64,000 nt of DNA from Xenophilus arseniciresistens (GTDB lineage Bacteria > Pseudomonadota > Gammaproteobacteria > Burkholderiales > Burkholderiaceae_C). Numbering within the stretch: the first letter of the stretch is position 1; each line of letters begins with the position of its first letter. A program made the position numbers and the translations under genes. Of the stretch, positions 45,186 through 53,692 are shown piece after piece. The DNA lies in assembly GCF_028023875.1 (NCBI RefSeq), contig NZ_JAQIPB010000001.1:744001-808000 (forward strand). The letters are read 5' to 3'. A model generated the notes under the pieces. That model was not told where the DNA came from. It saw nothing but the letters and a program-made list of their open reading frames with translations, and searched no databases.

Positions 45186-45275
45186 AAAAAATCGGCGACG
45201 CCTCCCCGCCTGGCGACCAACGGTCGATGTGATCGCTTCGATGTAATCACACCTGCATTCGCCAGGCGACGACGC
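45186..45275 (-). ncRNA. Y-RNA-like element 1, simple hairpin (YrlB-like)
   Basis: Just after the rsr stop, the minus strand has CGCCTGGCGA pairing perfectly with TCGCCAGGCG (45208-45217) over 10 bp. Next to the stem is GGCGAATG, an exact match to the Ro-binding pattern GNCGAA-N-G (45256-45263). The inner part pairs GGT/ACC and TGTGAT/ATCACA around a small loop, with no tRNA-like module. The element ends in TTTTTT (45186-45191), directly followed by element 2. This matches the simpler second Y RNA (YrlB) of other rsr loci. The 5' end is approximate. Confidence 0.75.
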
Positions 45276-45291
45276 ATTGCCTTGCTTCCTT

Positions 45292-46848
45292 TTAGGCAAG
45301 CGCAATCTCTTCGATCACGCCCACCCAATGCTCGGCGCCCAGGCCACCGGCCGCATACAGCGCCAGCAGCTTGAACACCTCGTCGCTGAAGCCGCCGATG
45401 TTCAGCACATCGGCGCGCTCCTGCGCCTGCGTCGAGCCGTTGGGCTGAATGTCGATGCACACCAGCCTGGCCTGCGGGTTGCGTTGCTTGAACGCGGCCC
45501 AGGCCTGCATGGTGGCCGTGCCACGGCCGCGCGCCTTGTCAGCCCAGGATTCGTTGTCCGACACCAGCAGCACCAGATCGGCCTTCGCCTTCTCGCGGTT
45601 GAGCAACTCCAGCGGCGCCGCACAGGCGGTGCCGCCACCGCCAATGGCGGCCAGCTTCTGCGCGTTCGTCATCACCGAATCGCGCGGGTCCAGCGCCACG
45701 GGCACCACCTTGTTCTCGAAAGGCAGCACACGCGCCGTCGCGTTCTGGCGCAGCACCGCAGCAGCCATCAGCGCCGCCACGTCGATGCAGCGCACCACCG
45801 AGGTGGCGCCGCGGCGATAACCCGTGACCGGCGAGCTCATCGAGCCCGACACGTCGGGGCACACCACCACGCGGCCCTCGAACCGAGGCACGTTGGCCAG
45901 CGCCAGCTCCATCGCATCCTGCAGCGCTTCCTTCACCACGGCTGGCACCTCGGCGTCGGCCGCCATGCAGGCCGTCATCAGCTGATAGGGCAGCACGCGC
46001 GCCTGGGCCACGGCCTGCGGGTCGCGCAGCCTGGCCGCCACCACCTCGGCCATGCCCGGCTGCGCAAACACGCCATGGCGGGCAAAGGTGTTGAGGTTCT
46101 GGCGCACCATCTGCCACGAACCGCGCTCGGCGATGCGGGCCCAGGCGGCGGCGTCCAGTTCCAGCGCGCTCAGCATCTGGAAGGGCACGTCCGGCACTTC
46201 GCTCGTCCGATCCGCCTTGAAGCGCTCGAAGGCCGCCGTCAGCGGCGGCAGTGCCGCAGCCTCATGGGGCCGGCCGATGAGCCAGGCAAACCAGGCTGCG
46301 CGCCAGGCCTCGGCGGGCTTGGGGTGCACCATCTTCACCACGTCGGCCAGCGAAGGCGTATTGCCCACGGCGGCCTGCAGCAGCTGTGCTTCGGTCGCGT
46401 CCAGCAGCCATTGCTGCACCAGCTTCTTGGGCCGGCTGCCCAGCGACTTGCGGCCCACCACGCCCGAGCGCAGCACCTGCACCACGTTGCGCAGCATCTT
46501 GCCGTTGTCGACCACGCGGCCGAACACCTTGGCGAACAGCGCCACATCGCGCACCGCCAGCGTGGCCAGCAGCAGCGCCGGCATGTCCTTCATGTGGCCG
46601 GCACGGCGCGCGTACACGGCCGTCCTGGCGACGAAGGCCGGCTCCGCCGATTGCGCCAGGGCCAGCACCTGGTCCAGCTGCGCCTGGCCGCTCGCGTAGA
46701 AGGTGTTGTTCAGGCAACCCGTGGCCGCCAGCTGCGCCAGCTGGTGCTCGGGGCGCAGTGCATAGGCCGCGCCACCGGCTTCGTTCACCGCATCGGCAGC
46801 GGGCACGAACAGGCCGCGCAGCGTCTGGAACAGTTCGGTGTTGACCAT
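45292..46848 (-). CDS. rsr: Rsr, bacterial Ro60 (TROVE and VWA domain) protein
   Basis: The 518-residue protein is the bacterial Ro60 orthologue, a ring that binds Y RNAs and misfolded RNAs. A HEAT-repeat TROVE domain covers about 1-320 (FVARTAVYARRAGHMKDMPALLLATLA, WLLDATEAQLLQAAVGNTPSL). A von Willebrand A domain follows with the MIDAS motif D332-V-S-G-S336 in VVVCPDVSGSMSS. AAGGAG 6 bases upstream fixes the ATG at 46848. A sigma-54-type promoter lies 57 bases further upstream. It heads the operon rsr, three Y-RNA-like elements, rtcB, two unknown genes, rtcA. Rsr functions in RNA quality control and stress-time rRNA maturation in other bacteria. Confidence 0.95.
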   Translation of the reverse strand: MVNTELFQTLRGLFVPAADAVNEAGGAAYALRPEHQLAQLAATGCLNNTFYASGQAQLDQVLALAQSAEPAFVARTAVYARRAGHMKDMPALLLATLAVRDVALFAKVFGRVVDNGKMLRNVVQVLRSGVVGRKSLGSRPKKLVQQWLLDATEAQLLQAAVGNTPSLADVVKMVHPKPAEAWRAAWFAWLIGRPHEAAALPPLTAAFERFKADRTSEVPDVPFQMLSALELDAAAWARIAERGSWQMVRQNLNTFARHGVFAQPGMAEVVAARLRDPQAVAQARVLPYQLMTACMAADAEVPAVVKEALQDAMELALANVPRFEGRVVVCPDVSGSMSSPVTGYRRGATSVVRCIDVAALMAAAVLRQNATARVLPFENKVVPVALDPRDSVMTNAQKLAAIGGGGTACAAPLELLNREKAKADLVLLVSDNESWADKARGRGTATMQAWAAFKQRNPQARLVCIDIQPNGSTQAQERADVLNIGGFSDEVFKLLALYAAGGLGAEHWVGVIEEIALA

Positions 46849-46904
46849 GGGAATCTCCTTGCTTTGTTCTTGGGTGGCTGCGTCCTGCAGCCTGGTCCTC
46901 TTTT

Positions 46905-46920
46905 CGCAACGGCTGTGCCA
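46905..46920 (-). promoter_or_regulatory. Sigma-54 promoter of the rsr-rtcB-rtcA operon
   Basis: The minus strand reads TGGCACAGCCGTTGCG, matching the sigma-54 consensus TGGCAC-N5-TTGC with GG at -24 and GC at -12. It lies 57 bases before the rsr ATG, so the transcript would begin near 46895. The divergent neighbour is RtcR, a sigma-54 activator that controls rtc operons in other bacteria. Confidence 0.88.
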
Positions 46921-46953
46921 GCTTCGGACCGCGGCCTGCCCCTGGAAGGCCAA

Positions 46954-46980
46954 GCTGTTGACAGCACTGGATATTTCCAG
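46954..46980. promoter_or_regulatory. Two palindromes, candidate RtcR-binding sites
   Basis: GCTGTTGACAGC (46954-46965) and CTGGATATTTCCAG (46967-46980) are adjacent near-perfect palindromes, about 35-60 bases upstream of the sigma-54 promoter and about 83-109 bases before rtcR. Enhancer sites of sigma-54 activators usually lie 80-150 bases upstream, so the spacing is short but possible. A third palindrome, GCTAAATTAGC, lies at 47026-47036 close to rtcR. Confidence 0.5.
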
Positions 46981-47062
46981 ATTCCAGAGCTGAAACCGGC
47001 CCTGTTCATCAGCCTGCGCCCGTCTGCTAAATTAGCTTTGTAGCTAGTTATTTATCCAGACC

Positions 47063-48673
47063 ATGAAACCCATCGTCGTCATCGGCTTCATTGGCACGCA
47101 GCTCGATTCGGGCCGGGGCGCGGGCCGCTGGGAGAAGTGGCGCCCCACGCTCTCGCTGGCCCAGCACCCGGACATGGTGGTCGCGCGCATGGAGCTGATC
47201 CACACGCCGCGCCACACCGCGCTGGCCGAGATGGTCAAGGCCGACATCGAGGGCGTTTCGCCCGAGACCGAGGTGCGCCTGGTGCCGCTGGACATCGAAG
47301 ACCCGTGGGACTTCGGCGAGGTCTACACGCGCCTGTACGACTGGGCGCGCGCCTACCCCTTCGACACCGCGCGCGAGCAATACTGGGCCCACATCACCAC
47401 CGGCACGCATGTGGCGCAGATCTGCATGTTCCTGCTGGCCGAATCGCGCATCGTGCCGGGCGTGCTGGCCCAGACTTCGCCGCCGCGGCGCCAGCGCGAA
47501 GGCGACCCGGGCAGCTTCACGCTGATCGACCTGGACCGTTCGCGCTACGACGCCATCGCCCAGCGCCATGCGGCCGACCAGCGCGAGGCCGTGGCCTTCC
47601 TCAAGCGCGGCATCGCCACCCGCAATGCGCGCTTCAACGCGCTGATCGACGAGGTGGAGCGCGTGGCCGTGCGCTCGCGCGCGCCCATCCTGCTGGTGGG
47701 GCCGACGGGCGCGGGCAAGTCCTTCCTGGCGCGGCGCATGTTCGAACTCAAGAAGGCGCGCCACCAGGTCAGCGGCCCTTTTGTGGAGGTGAACTGCGCC
47801 ACCCTGCGCGGCGACGGCGCGGCCTCCAGCCTCTTCGGCCACAAGAAGGGCGCCTTCACGGGCGCGGCCAGCGAACGCGCGGGCCTGCTGCGCAGTGCCG
47901 ACCAGGGCGTGCTCTTCCTCGACGAGATCGGCGAACTGGGCGCGGACGAGCAGGCCATGCTGCTGATGGCGATCGAGGAAAAGCGCTTCTACCCCGTGGG
48001 CGCCGACCACGAAGTTCACAGCGACTTCCAGCTCGTCGCCGGCACCAACCGCGACCTGCGCGGCGAGGTGGCGGCGGGGCGCTTCCGCGAAGACCTCTTC
48101 GCCCGCATCAACCTCTGGACCTACGAGCTGCCGGGCCTGGCGCAGCGGCCCGAAGACATCGAGCCCAACATCGAGCACCTGCTGGCGCAGCACGCGCAGC
48201 AGGCCCATCGCGGCGTGCGCTTCAACGCCGAAGCGCGCGCGGCCTACCTGCGCTTTGCCCAAGGCCCCGACGCGCCCTGGCACGGCAACTTCCGCGATCT
48301 GTCGGCCAGCATCACGCGCCTGGCCACGCTGGCCGAGGGCGCGCGCATCACCGAAGACCTGGTGCAGGCCGAACTGGCCCGCCTGCGCTGGCTGTGGGCG
48401 CGCGAGGATGCTGCGCCTGCGCACACTCTGGCCGACGACGACCTCGATCTCGATGAATTGCTGGGCACCGAACAGGCCGCCGCGCTGGACCTGTTCGACC
48501 GCCTGCAGCTCGAAGCCGTGCTGCGCGTGTGCCGCCGCTCGCGCACGCTTTCCGACGCGGGGCGTCAACTGTTCCAGGCCTCTCGCATGCAGCGCAGCGT
48601 GGTCAACGACGCCGACCGGCTGCGCAAGTACCTGGCCAAGCACCGGCTGAGCTGGGAACGCATTCGCGCCTGA
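47063..48673 (+). CDS. rtcR: RtcR, CARF-domain sigma-54-dependent transcriptional activator
   Basis: A 536-residue activator of RNA-repair genes. Residues 1-180 form the CARF-type sensor (VVIGFIGTQLDSG at the start, WAHITTGTHVAQICMFLLAES at about 108-128). The AAA+ domain has Walker A GPTGAGKS (213-220), the sigma-54-contacting GAFTGA (263-268) and Walker B VLFLDE (283-288). The C-terminal region carries a DNA-binding helix-turn-helix (SDAGRQLFQASRMQRSVVNDADRLRKYL). In other bacteria RtcR is thought to sense RNA fragments or cyclic-phosphate ends through the CARF domain. It is divergent from rsr with 214 bases between starts. Confidence 0.96.
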   Translation: MKPIVVIGFIGTQLDSGRGAGRWEKWRPTLSLAQHPDMVVARMELIHTPRHTALAEMVKADIEGVSPETEVRLVPLDIEDPWDFGEVYTRLYDWARAYPFDTAREQYWAHITTGTHVAQICMFLLAESRIVPGVLAQTSPPRRQREGDPGSFTLIDLDRSRYDAIAQRHAADQREAVAFLKRGIATRNARFNALIDEVERVAVRSRAPILLVGPTGAGKSFLARRMFELKKARHQVSGPFVEVNCATLRGDGAASSLFGHKKGAFTGAASERAGLLRSADQGVLFLDEIGELGADEQAMLLMAIEEKRFYPVGADHEVHSDFQLVAGTNRDLRGEVAAGRFREDLFARINLWTYELPGLAQRPEDIEPNIEHLLAQHAQQAHRGVRFNAEARAAYLRFAQGPDAPWHGNFRDLSASITRLATLAEGARITEDLVQAELARLRWLWAREDAAPAHTLADDDLDLDELLGTEQAAALDLFDRLQLEAVLRVCRRSRTLSDAGRQLFQASRMQRSVVNDADRLRKYLAKHRLSWERIRA

Positions 48674-48782
48674 TGCGGCCCGCGTCTGCGCCGGCCGCTG
48701 CTGCCTACACTTGCGGGCCGCCCAGCACGCCTGCGGCGCCTTCTTGTCCCGCGCACACTCCCCTTTTGCCGCCCCGCCCTTC

Positions 48783-49391
48783 ATGGAACTGCTTCTTCTC
48801 ATCGCCCTGCTGGCCATCGCCTTCCAGATCCTCAAGACCCGCGAGCAGCGCCAGCGCATCGCGCTGCTGGGCCAGGCGCTGGGCAAGTACCAGATCGAAC
48901 AGTTGATGGAGAACCTGACCGAGGGCTACATGCGCTGGCTGGACGAGCAGGACGCCGAGCGCAAGGCGCAGATCTGGGGCGTGCTCGAAGGCACCGAGCA
49001 GGCGCTGGCCGGGCAGTTCAGCAGCTTCGCGCGCGAGTTCCAGCAGACGCCGGCACCGCTGGCGCAGGTGAGCAAGCTGTCCTTCGCGATCCCTTTCGCG
49101 CAGCAGTTGCTGCCGGGCTGGCGCCTGTTCGATGCGCGCAAGGCTTTTGCGATCCATGCCCGCGGCATCGAGGCCAACCTGCAGAACGTGATGGGCCTGA
49201 ACCCCAAGGCCCGGGCCTTCATGATGACCGCGGAGCTTTATTTGATGCAGCACACCTGCCACTGGTTCTGCCGCTCGCGCGCAGTGGCCAATGCGCGTTT
49301 GATGGCGCGGCATCAGACGCACTTTGCGCAGGTGCTTGAAGCCGTCTCACCGCAGACGCGCGAAGCCTATCGCGCCCTGACCGGCGTCTGA
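48783..49391 (+). CDS. Membrane-anchored protein of unknown function (202 aa)
   Basis: Start at the ATG of MELLLLIALLAIAFQIL gives an N-terminal membrane anchor or uncleaved signal, followed by a soluble helical domain of about 180 residues (YQIEQLMENLTEGYMRWL, FARKAF-like FDARKAFAIHARGIEAN, ELYLMQHTCHWFCRSRAVANARL). The frame is open to 48711 but without support. A CCTACA element lies 74 bases upstream. I do not recognise the family. It follows rtcR by 109 bases and precedes an unrelated reductase by 17 bases, so it may be co-transcribed with the latter. Confidence 0.72.
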   Translation: MELLLLIALLAIAFQILKTREQRQRIALLGQALGKYQIEQLMENLTEGYMRWLDEQDAERKAQIWGVLEGTEQALAGQFSSFAREFQQTPAPLAQVSKLSFAIPFAQQLLPGWRLFDARKAFAIHARGIEANLQNVMGLNPKARAFMMTAELYLMQHTCHWFCRSRAVANARLMARHQTHFAQVLEAVSPQTREAYRALTGV

Positions 49392-49408
49392 ACGAAGGCC
49401 AGGCCCGC

Positions 49409-50347
49409 ATGCAGCACTTCGACGCCACTGCCACCCGCGCCGCGCTGGGCTTCGAGGCCCTGGTGCCGGCCCTGCGCGCCGCCTTCGCGGCGCAGGCCCA
49501 AGTGCCGCCGCGCCATGTGCATGCGGTTGCGCAGCAGGGCCAGGCCATGGGCACCGTGCTGATCATGCCGGCCTGGAGCGATGCGGGCTTTCTGGGCATC
49601 AAGACCATCAACATCTTCCCGGGCAACGGCGCCCAGGGCCTGCCGGGCCTGCATGCCACCTACGTGCTGTATGACGCGCGCACCGGCGTGCCGCTGGCGC
49701 TGATGGACGGCAACGAGATCACGGCCCACCGCACGGCCGCGGCGGCTGCCCTGGGCGCCAGCTTCCTCGCGCGCGAAGACGCGCGCCGCCTGCTGGTGCT
49801 GGGCACGGGCCGCGTGGCACGGCTGCTGCCGGCCGCCCTGCGCAGCGTGCGGCCCGGCCTGACGCAGATTCGCGTGTGGAACCACCGCAGCGAGGGCGCG
49901 CAGACGCTGGCCGCGCAATGGCGCGCGCAGGGCCTGGATGCCCAGGCCGTCACCGATCTGGAAGGTGCCGTGCGCGAGGCCGACATCGTGAGCTGCGCCA
50001 CGCTGTCCACGCAGCCGCTGGTGCAAGGCCCGTGGCTGGCGCCCGGCGCGCACCTGGACTTGATCGGCAGCTTCACGCCGCAGATGCGCGAAGCCGATCC
50101 GGCCTGCTTCGGCGCAGGCCGGCGCGTCTTCGTCGACACCGAGGAAGCGCCCACCAAGGCCGGCGACCTGCTGGACGCCCTGGCGGCCGGCACGCTCGGC
50201 CCGCAGGCCATCGAAGCCACGCTGGCCCAGCTGTGCCGCGGCGAGCGGCCCGGCCGGCAGCACGCGCAGGAGCGCACCGTCTTCAAGGCCGTGGGCAGCG
50301 CGCTCGAAGACCTGGCGGCCGCCATGCAGGTGTGGCAGGCGCGCTAG
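49409..50347 (+). CDS. Ornithine cyclodeaminase / mu-crystallin family imine reductase
   Basis: The 312-residue protein belongs to the OCD/mu-crystallin superfamily. LGIKTINIFPGN and MDGNEITAHRTAAAAALGA form the substrate side; VLGTGRVARLLPAAL is the Rossmann motif. The best functional match by family knowledge is Delta1-pyrroline-2-carboxylate/Delta1-piperideine-2-carboxylate reductase, acting on trans-hydroxyproline or D-lysine intermediates; true ornithine cyclodeaminase activity is less likely. It overlaps the convergent pcaF stop by 4 bases. Confidence 0.87.
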   Translation: MQHFDATATRAALGFEALVPALRAAFAAQAQVPPRHVHAVAQQGQAMGTVLIMPAWSDAGFLGIKTINIFPGNGAQGLPGLHATYVLYDARTGVPLALMDGNEITAHRTAAAAALGASFLAREDARRLLVLGTGRVARLLPAALRSVRPGLTQIRVWNHRSEGAQTLAAQWRAQGLDAQAVTDLEGAVREADIVSCATLSTQPLVQGPWLAPGAHLDLIGSFTPQMREADPACFGAGRRVFVDTEEAPTKAGDLLDALAAGTLGPQAIEATLAQLCRGERPGRQHAQERTVFKAVGSALEDLAAAMQVWQAR

Positions 50348-51549
50348 ACCTTCTCAAGCACAACAGCAATGCCCTGCCCCACGCCGATGCACATGGTGCA
50401 CAGCGCATAGCGGCCGCCGCCGCTGTGCAGTTGGTTCACCGCCGTGGTGGCCAGGCGCGCACCGCTGGCGCCCAGCGGGTGGCCCAGCGCGATCGCGCCG
50501 CCGTTGATGTTCACCCGCGCATCGTCATCGGCCAGGCCCAGCAGCCGCAGCACCGCCAGCCCCTGCGCCGCAAAGGCCTCGTTGAGCTCGATCACGTCGA
50601 TCTGATCCAGCCGCAGCCCCGTCAGCGCCAGCACCTTCTGCGTGGCCGGCGCCGGGCCGATGCCCATCACGCGCGGCGCCACGCCCGCCGTGGCCATGCC
50701 CACGATGCGCGCGCGCGGCTTGAGCCCGTGCTTCACGGCCGCCGCCTCGCCGGCCATCAGCAGCGCGCAGGCGCCGTCGTTCACGCCGCTGGCATTGCCC
50801 GCCGTCACGCTGCCGCCTTCGCGCACCACGCCCTTGAGCCTGGCCAGCGCCTCCAGGCTGGTGTCGCGCGGATGCTCGTCCTGGCTGACGATGAGCGGAT
50901 CGCCCTTCTTCTGCGGAATCTGCACCGGCACGATCTCGGCATCGAAGAAGCCGCGCTTTTGCGCCGCCACCGCGCGCTGCTGGCTGGCCAGGGCCATGCG
51001 GTCCTGCGCCTCGCGCTCGATGCCGTGCTCCACGGCCACGTTCTCGGCCGTCTCGGGCATGGAGTCCACGCCGTACTGGGCCTTCATGAGCCGGTTGACG
51101 AAGCGCCAGCCGATGGTGGTGTCGTACACCGCGTTGGCGCGGGCGAAGGCCGATTCGGCCTTGGGCATGACGAAGGGGGCGCGGCTCATGCTTTCGACGC
51201 CGCCGGCGATCATGAGCTGCGCTTCGCCGGCACGGATGGCGCGCGCGGCCGAGCCCACCGCATCCAGGCCCGAGCCGCACAGGCGGTTGAGGGTGGCGCC
51301 GGGCACCTCGATGGGCAGGCCGGCCAGCAGCGCGGCCATGCGCGCGACGTTGCGGTTGTCTTCGCCGGCCTGGTTGGCGCAGCCGTAGAGCACGTCGTCC
51401 ACGGCCTGCCAGTCCACCTCGGGGTTGCGCGCCATCAGCGCGCGGATGGGCAGCGCGCCCAGGTCGTCGGTGCGCACGCTGCTCAGGGCACCGCCGTAGC
51501 GGCCGAAGGGGGTGCGGATGGCGTCGCAGATGTAGGCGTCGAGGGGCAT
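50344..51549 (-). CDS. pcaF: 3-oxoadipyl-CoA thiolase / acetyl-CoA acyltransferase
   Basis: A 401-residue thiolase. The acyl-Cys is Cys91 in [13 protein letters not shown], the His is in [16 protein letters not shown], and the second Cys is Cys387 in MCIGVGQG. The overall pattern ([35 protein letters not shown]) fits the beta-ketoadipyl-CoA thiolase PcaF/PaaJ group, which ends aromatic degradation by cleaving 3-oxoadipyl-CoA to succinyl-CoA and acetyl-CoA. No other pca or paa gene is beside it, so use in fatty acid or phenylacetate degradation cannot be excluded. Confidence 0.9.
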   Translation of the reverse strand: MPLDAYICDAIRTPFGRYGGALSSVRTDDLGALPIRALMARNPEVDWQAVDDVLYGCANQAGEDNRNVARMAALLAGLPIEVPGATLNRLCGSGLDAVGSAARAIRAGEAQLMIAGGVESMSRAPFVMPKAESAFARANAVYDTTIGWRFVNRLMKAQYGVDSMPETAENVAVEHGIEREAQDRMALASQQRAVAAQKRGFFDAEIVPVQIPQKKGDPLIVSQDEHPRDTSLEALARLKGVVREGGSVTAGNASGVNDGACALLMAGEAAAVKHGLKPRARIVGMATAGVAPRVMGIGPAPATQKVLALTGLRLDQIDVIELNEAFAAQGLAVLRLLGLADDDARVNINGGAIALGHPLGASGARLATTAVNQLHSGGGRYALCTMCIGVGQGIAVVLEKV

Positions 51550-51647
51550 GGGTGTCTCCGTTGGGCGTTTGCATTCTGGGCCCGCACGCGCGATGCGGCT
51601 GTCACCCTTGCCTCATCCAGGGGCTGCGGCGCGCGACGCACGCAGGC

Positions 51648-52082
51648 TCAGGGTGCGGCCGAGCACACCTGCACGGCCACCTTGCAGGGCTCGGTGGGCA
51701 GGTGTTCGTTGCACTGGTGCGTGGCTTCCCGGGCGGCCTGTTCGCGCGTGGGCGCGCTGGCCGCGCCCCACTCGCCGAAGTTGCCGAAGGCCAGTGCGGC
51801 GCACTGGCGGTTGAAGGCGGTGCGCACTTCGCACGCGGCGCCGCCCTTGCTGGTGCGGGCCTTGGCCACGGCCGCCGCGCACTGGGCGCGTGCCGCCTGT
51901 TCGGCGGCTGCGCGCGTGGGCTGGTCAAAGGCATAGCCGAAGAGCTGCTGCTGCACGGCAATGGCGCCCCAGCGCGGGCTGGGTCCAGCAGCATCTGCGC
52001 TTTGCGCGCTGGCCGCGCCCGCGCACAGCGCCAGCGCCAGCGTGAGGCCACGCACCGAGCGGGGTGGCGCCGGGCCGCTCAT
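51648..52082 (-). CDS. Secreted DUF4189-like cysteine-containing protein
   Basis: A 144-residue protein with a Sec signal (LTLALALCAGAASAQ) and a mature part beginning SPRWGAIAVQQQLFGYAFDQPTRAAAEQAARAQC. WGAIA followed by AxxxAxxxC and paired cysteines (CAAAVAKA, CEVRTAFNRQC, CNEHL, CKVAVQVC) is the DUF4189 pattern; six cysteines suggest disulfides. Family function is unknown. The ATG at 52082 overlaps the ketosynthase stop (ATGA), linking this periplasmic protein to the acyl carrier protein cluster. Confidence 0.78.
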   Translation of the reverse strand: MSGPAPPRSVRGLTLALALCAGAASAQSADAAGPSPRWGAIAVQQQLFGYAFDQPTRAAAEQAARAQCAAAVAKARTSKGGAACEVRTAFNRQCAALAFGNFGEWGAASAPTREQAAREATHQCNEHLPTEPCKVAVQVCSAAP

Positions 52083-53308
52083 GCGCGGCGGAACAGCAGC
52101 GCCGCGTTGGAGCCGCCGAAGGCGAAGGAGCTGCTGATCACGGCCTCCAGCGCCGGGGCCTCGATGGCCTCGGGCTGCACCAGATTGAGCGCGCAGGCCG
52201 CGTCGGGCTGCTGCACATGGGCCTGCGGCGGCAACTGGCGCCGGTGCAGCGCCAACACCGAGATCACGGCCTCGAGCGCGCCCGCGGCGCCCAGCAGGTG
52301 GCCATGCAGCGCCTTGGTGGAGCTGACCGGCAGTGCATCCAGATGCTCGCCCCAGACCTGGGCCAGCGCCTCGCGCTCGATCGGGTCGCCGATGCGGGTG
52401 GCCGTGCCGTGTGCGTTGCAGTAGCCGATGTCCTGCGGTTGCAGATCGGCCATGCGCAGGGCTGCGCGCAGCGCGCGCGCCTGGCCCGGCGCATCGGGCT
52501 TGGTCAGGTGCGTGGCATCGCAGCTGTGGCCCCAGCCGGCCAGGGTGGCGTAGCGGCGCGCACCACGGGCGCGGGCGCGTGCTTCCGATTCGAGCACCAC
52601 GAAGGCCGCGCCCTCGCCCAGCGCGAAGCCGCTGCGCTCGGCCGAGAAGGGCCGCACGGCGGTGGCCGCGGCCTGCGCGTCGCCGGCCGGGAAGGCCGCC
52701 AGCGTCTGCATGGCCTGCCAGGCCATCACCACGCCGGGCACGATCAGCGCTTCGCTGCCGCCGGCAATGGCCACGTCCACCTCGCCGCACTGCACGGCCT
52801 TGGCGGCTTCGGCGATGGCGATGGCCGATGAGGAACAGGCCACCGCGTAGGTGAACACCGGCCCCTGCGCCTGCAGCCGCATGGCCACGTGCGCAGCAGG
52901 TGCGTTGGGCATGAAGGCCGGAATGGTCAGCGGCGGCATGCGGCCCTGGATGCCGTAGCGGTAGCCGTTGTCGATGGCATTGGCGCCGCCCATGCCGCAG
53001 CCGCCGAACACGCCGATGCGCTCGCGCTCCACGCCGTCCAGGCCGCCAGCGTCCTTCACGGCCAGGTCGGCCGCCGCCACGGCGAGCTGGCTCACGCGGT
53101 CCACGCCCGAAAGCTGCAGCTTGGTGAACCAGCGCGATTCGTCGAAGGCCACGGTGGCGGCTGCCGCCGGCTTGGCCAGTTCGGGGAAGACGGGACGGAT
53201 GGCCGATTCGCTGCGCAGCAGCGCGTCGAACAGCGCCTGCGGCGTCTCGCCGTGCGGCACCATGAGGCCGAGGCCGGTGACGGCCACGGCGGGTCGCGCG
53301 GTGTTCAT
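52079..53308 (-). CDS. Beta-ketoacyl-ACP synthase (FabF-like)
   Basis: A 409-residue condensing enzyme with an intact triad: Cys158 in VACSSS, His300 in NAHGTAT and His335 in KALHGHLLG. It elongates acyl chains carried on ACP. It is not the primary fabF by context, because it sits with a dedicated ACP (ATGA overlap, 53305-53308) and a secreted DUF4189 protein rather than with fabD/fabG. A specialised acyl product is therefore likely. The Asn/His-rich gate region VISSSFAFGGSNAALLF is normal for KAS II. Confidence 0.92.
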   Translation of the reverse strand: MNTARPAVAVTGLGLMVPHGETPQALFDALLRSESAIRPVFPELAKPAAAATVAFDESRWFTKLQLSGVDRVSQLAVAAADLAVKDAGGLDGVERERIGVFGGCGMGGANAIDNGYRYGIQGRMPPLTIPAFMPNAPAAHVAMRLQAQGPVFTYAVACSSSAIAIAEAAKAVQCGEVDVAIAGGSEALIVPGVVMAWQAMQTLAAFPAGDAQAAATAVRPFSAERSGFALGEGAAFVVLESEARARARGARRYATLAGWGHSCDATHLTKPDAPGQARALRAALRMADLQPQDIGYCNAHGTATRIGDPIEREALAQVWGEHLDALPVSSTKALHGHLLGAAGALEAVISVLALHRRQLPPQAHVQQPDAACALNLVQPEAIEAPALEAVISSSFAFGGSNAALLFRRA

Positions 53309-53583
53309 TCTGCTGCGGCCGGTGGCTCGGCCGCAGCAACCTGCTGTTGCTGCTGCTCGGCGCGCGCGCGGTCGACGACGGCGGCCAGGCCGGCCAGGGT
53401 TTCGATGCTCGGGTCCGGGTCGGGCAGCGAGACCTTCAGGCGATCCTCGACCTCGAACAGGAATTCGACGATCGCCAGCGAATCGAAACCCTTCTCGCGC
53501 ATGGACTCCTGCGGGTCCAACGTGGCCGGGTCGATGCCGTACTTTTCCTGGATCAGGTCCTGCAGTTCCTTCAGGGAGCTCAT
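53305..53583 (-). CDS. Acyl carrier protein
   Basis: A 92-residue ACP starting MSSLKELQDLIQEKYGI. The phosphopantetheine-attachment Ser35 lies in KGFDSLAIVEFLFEVEDR. A non-conserved tail, EQQQQQVAAAEPPAAAE, follows helix IV. Its stop overlaps the ketosynthase start by 4 bases, so the pair is translationally coupled and probably functions together. It is distinct in sequence from the housekeeping AcpP type (no GADSLDTVE). A longer frame to 53640 has no support. Confidence 0.93.
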   Translation of the reverse strand: MSSLKELQDLIQEKYGIDPATLDPQESMREKGFDSLAIVEFLFEVEDRLKVSLPDPDPSIETLAGLAAVVDRARAEQQQQQVAAAEPPAAAE

Positions 53584-53692
53584 GTGTGCGTGGTTCCGTG
53601 CGCGTCGCCGCAAGGTGCGGGCGTCCTTCTGCAGGTGCACAGGCCTGGCGGCACTGCGGCCGCCGGGCGCCGCACCCCGCGGCGATGGGAGT

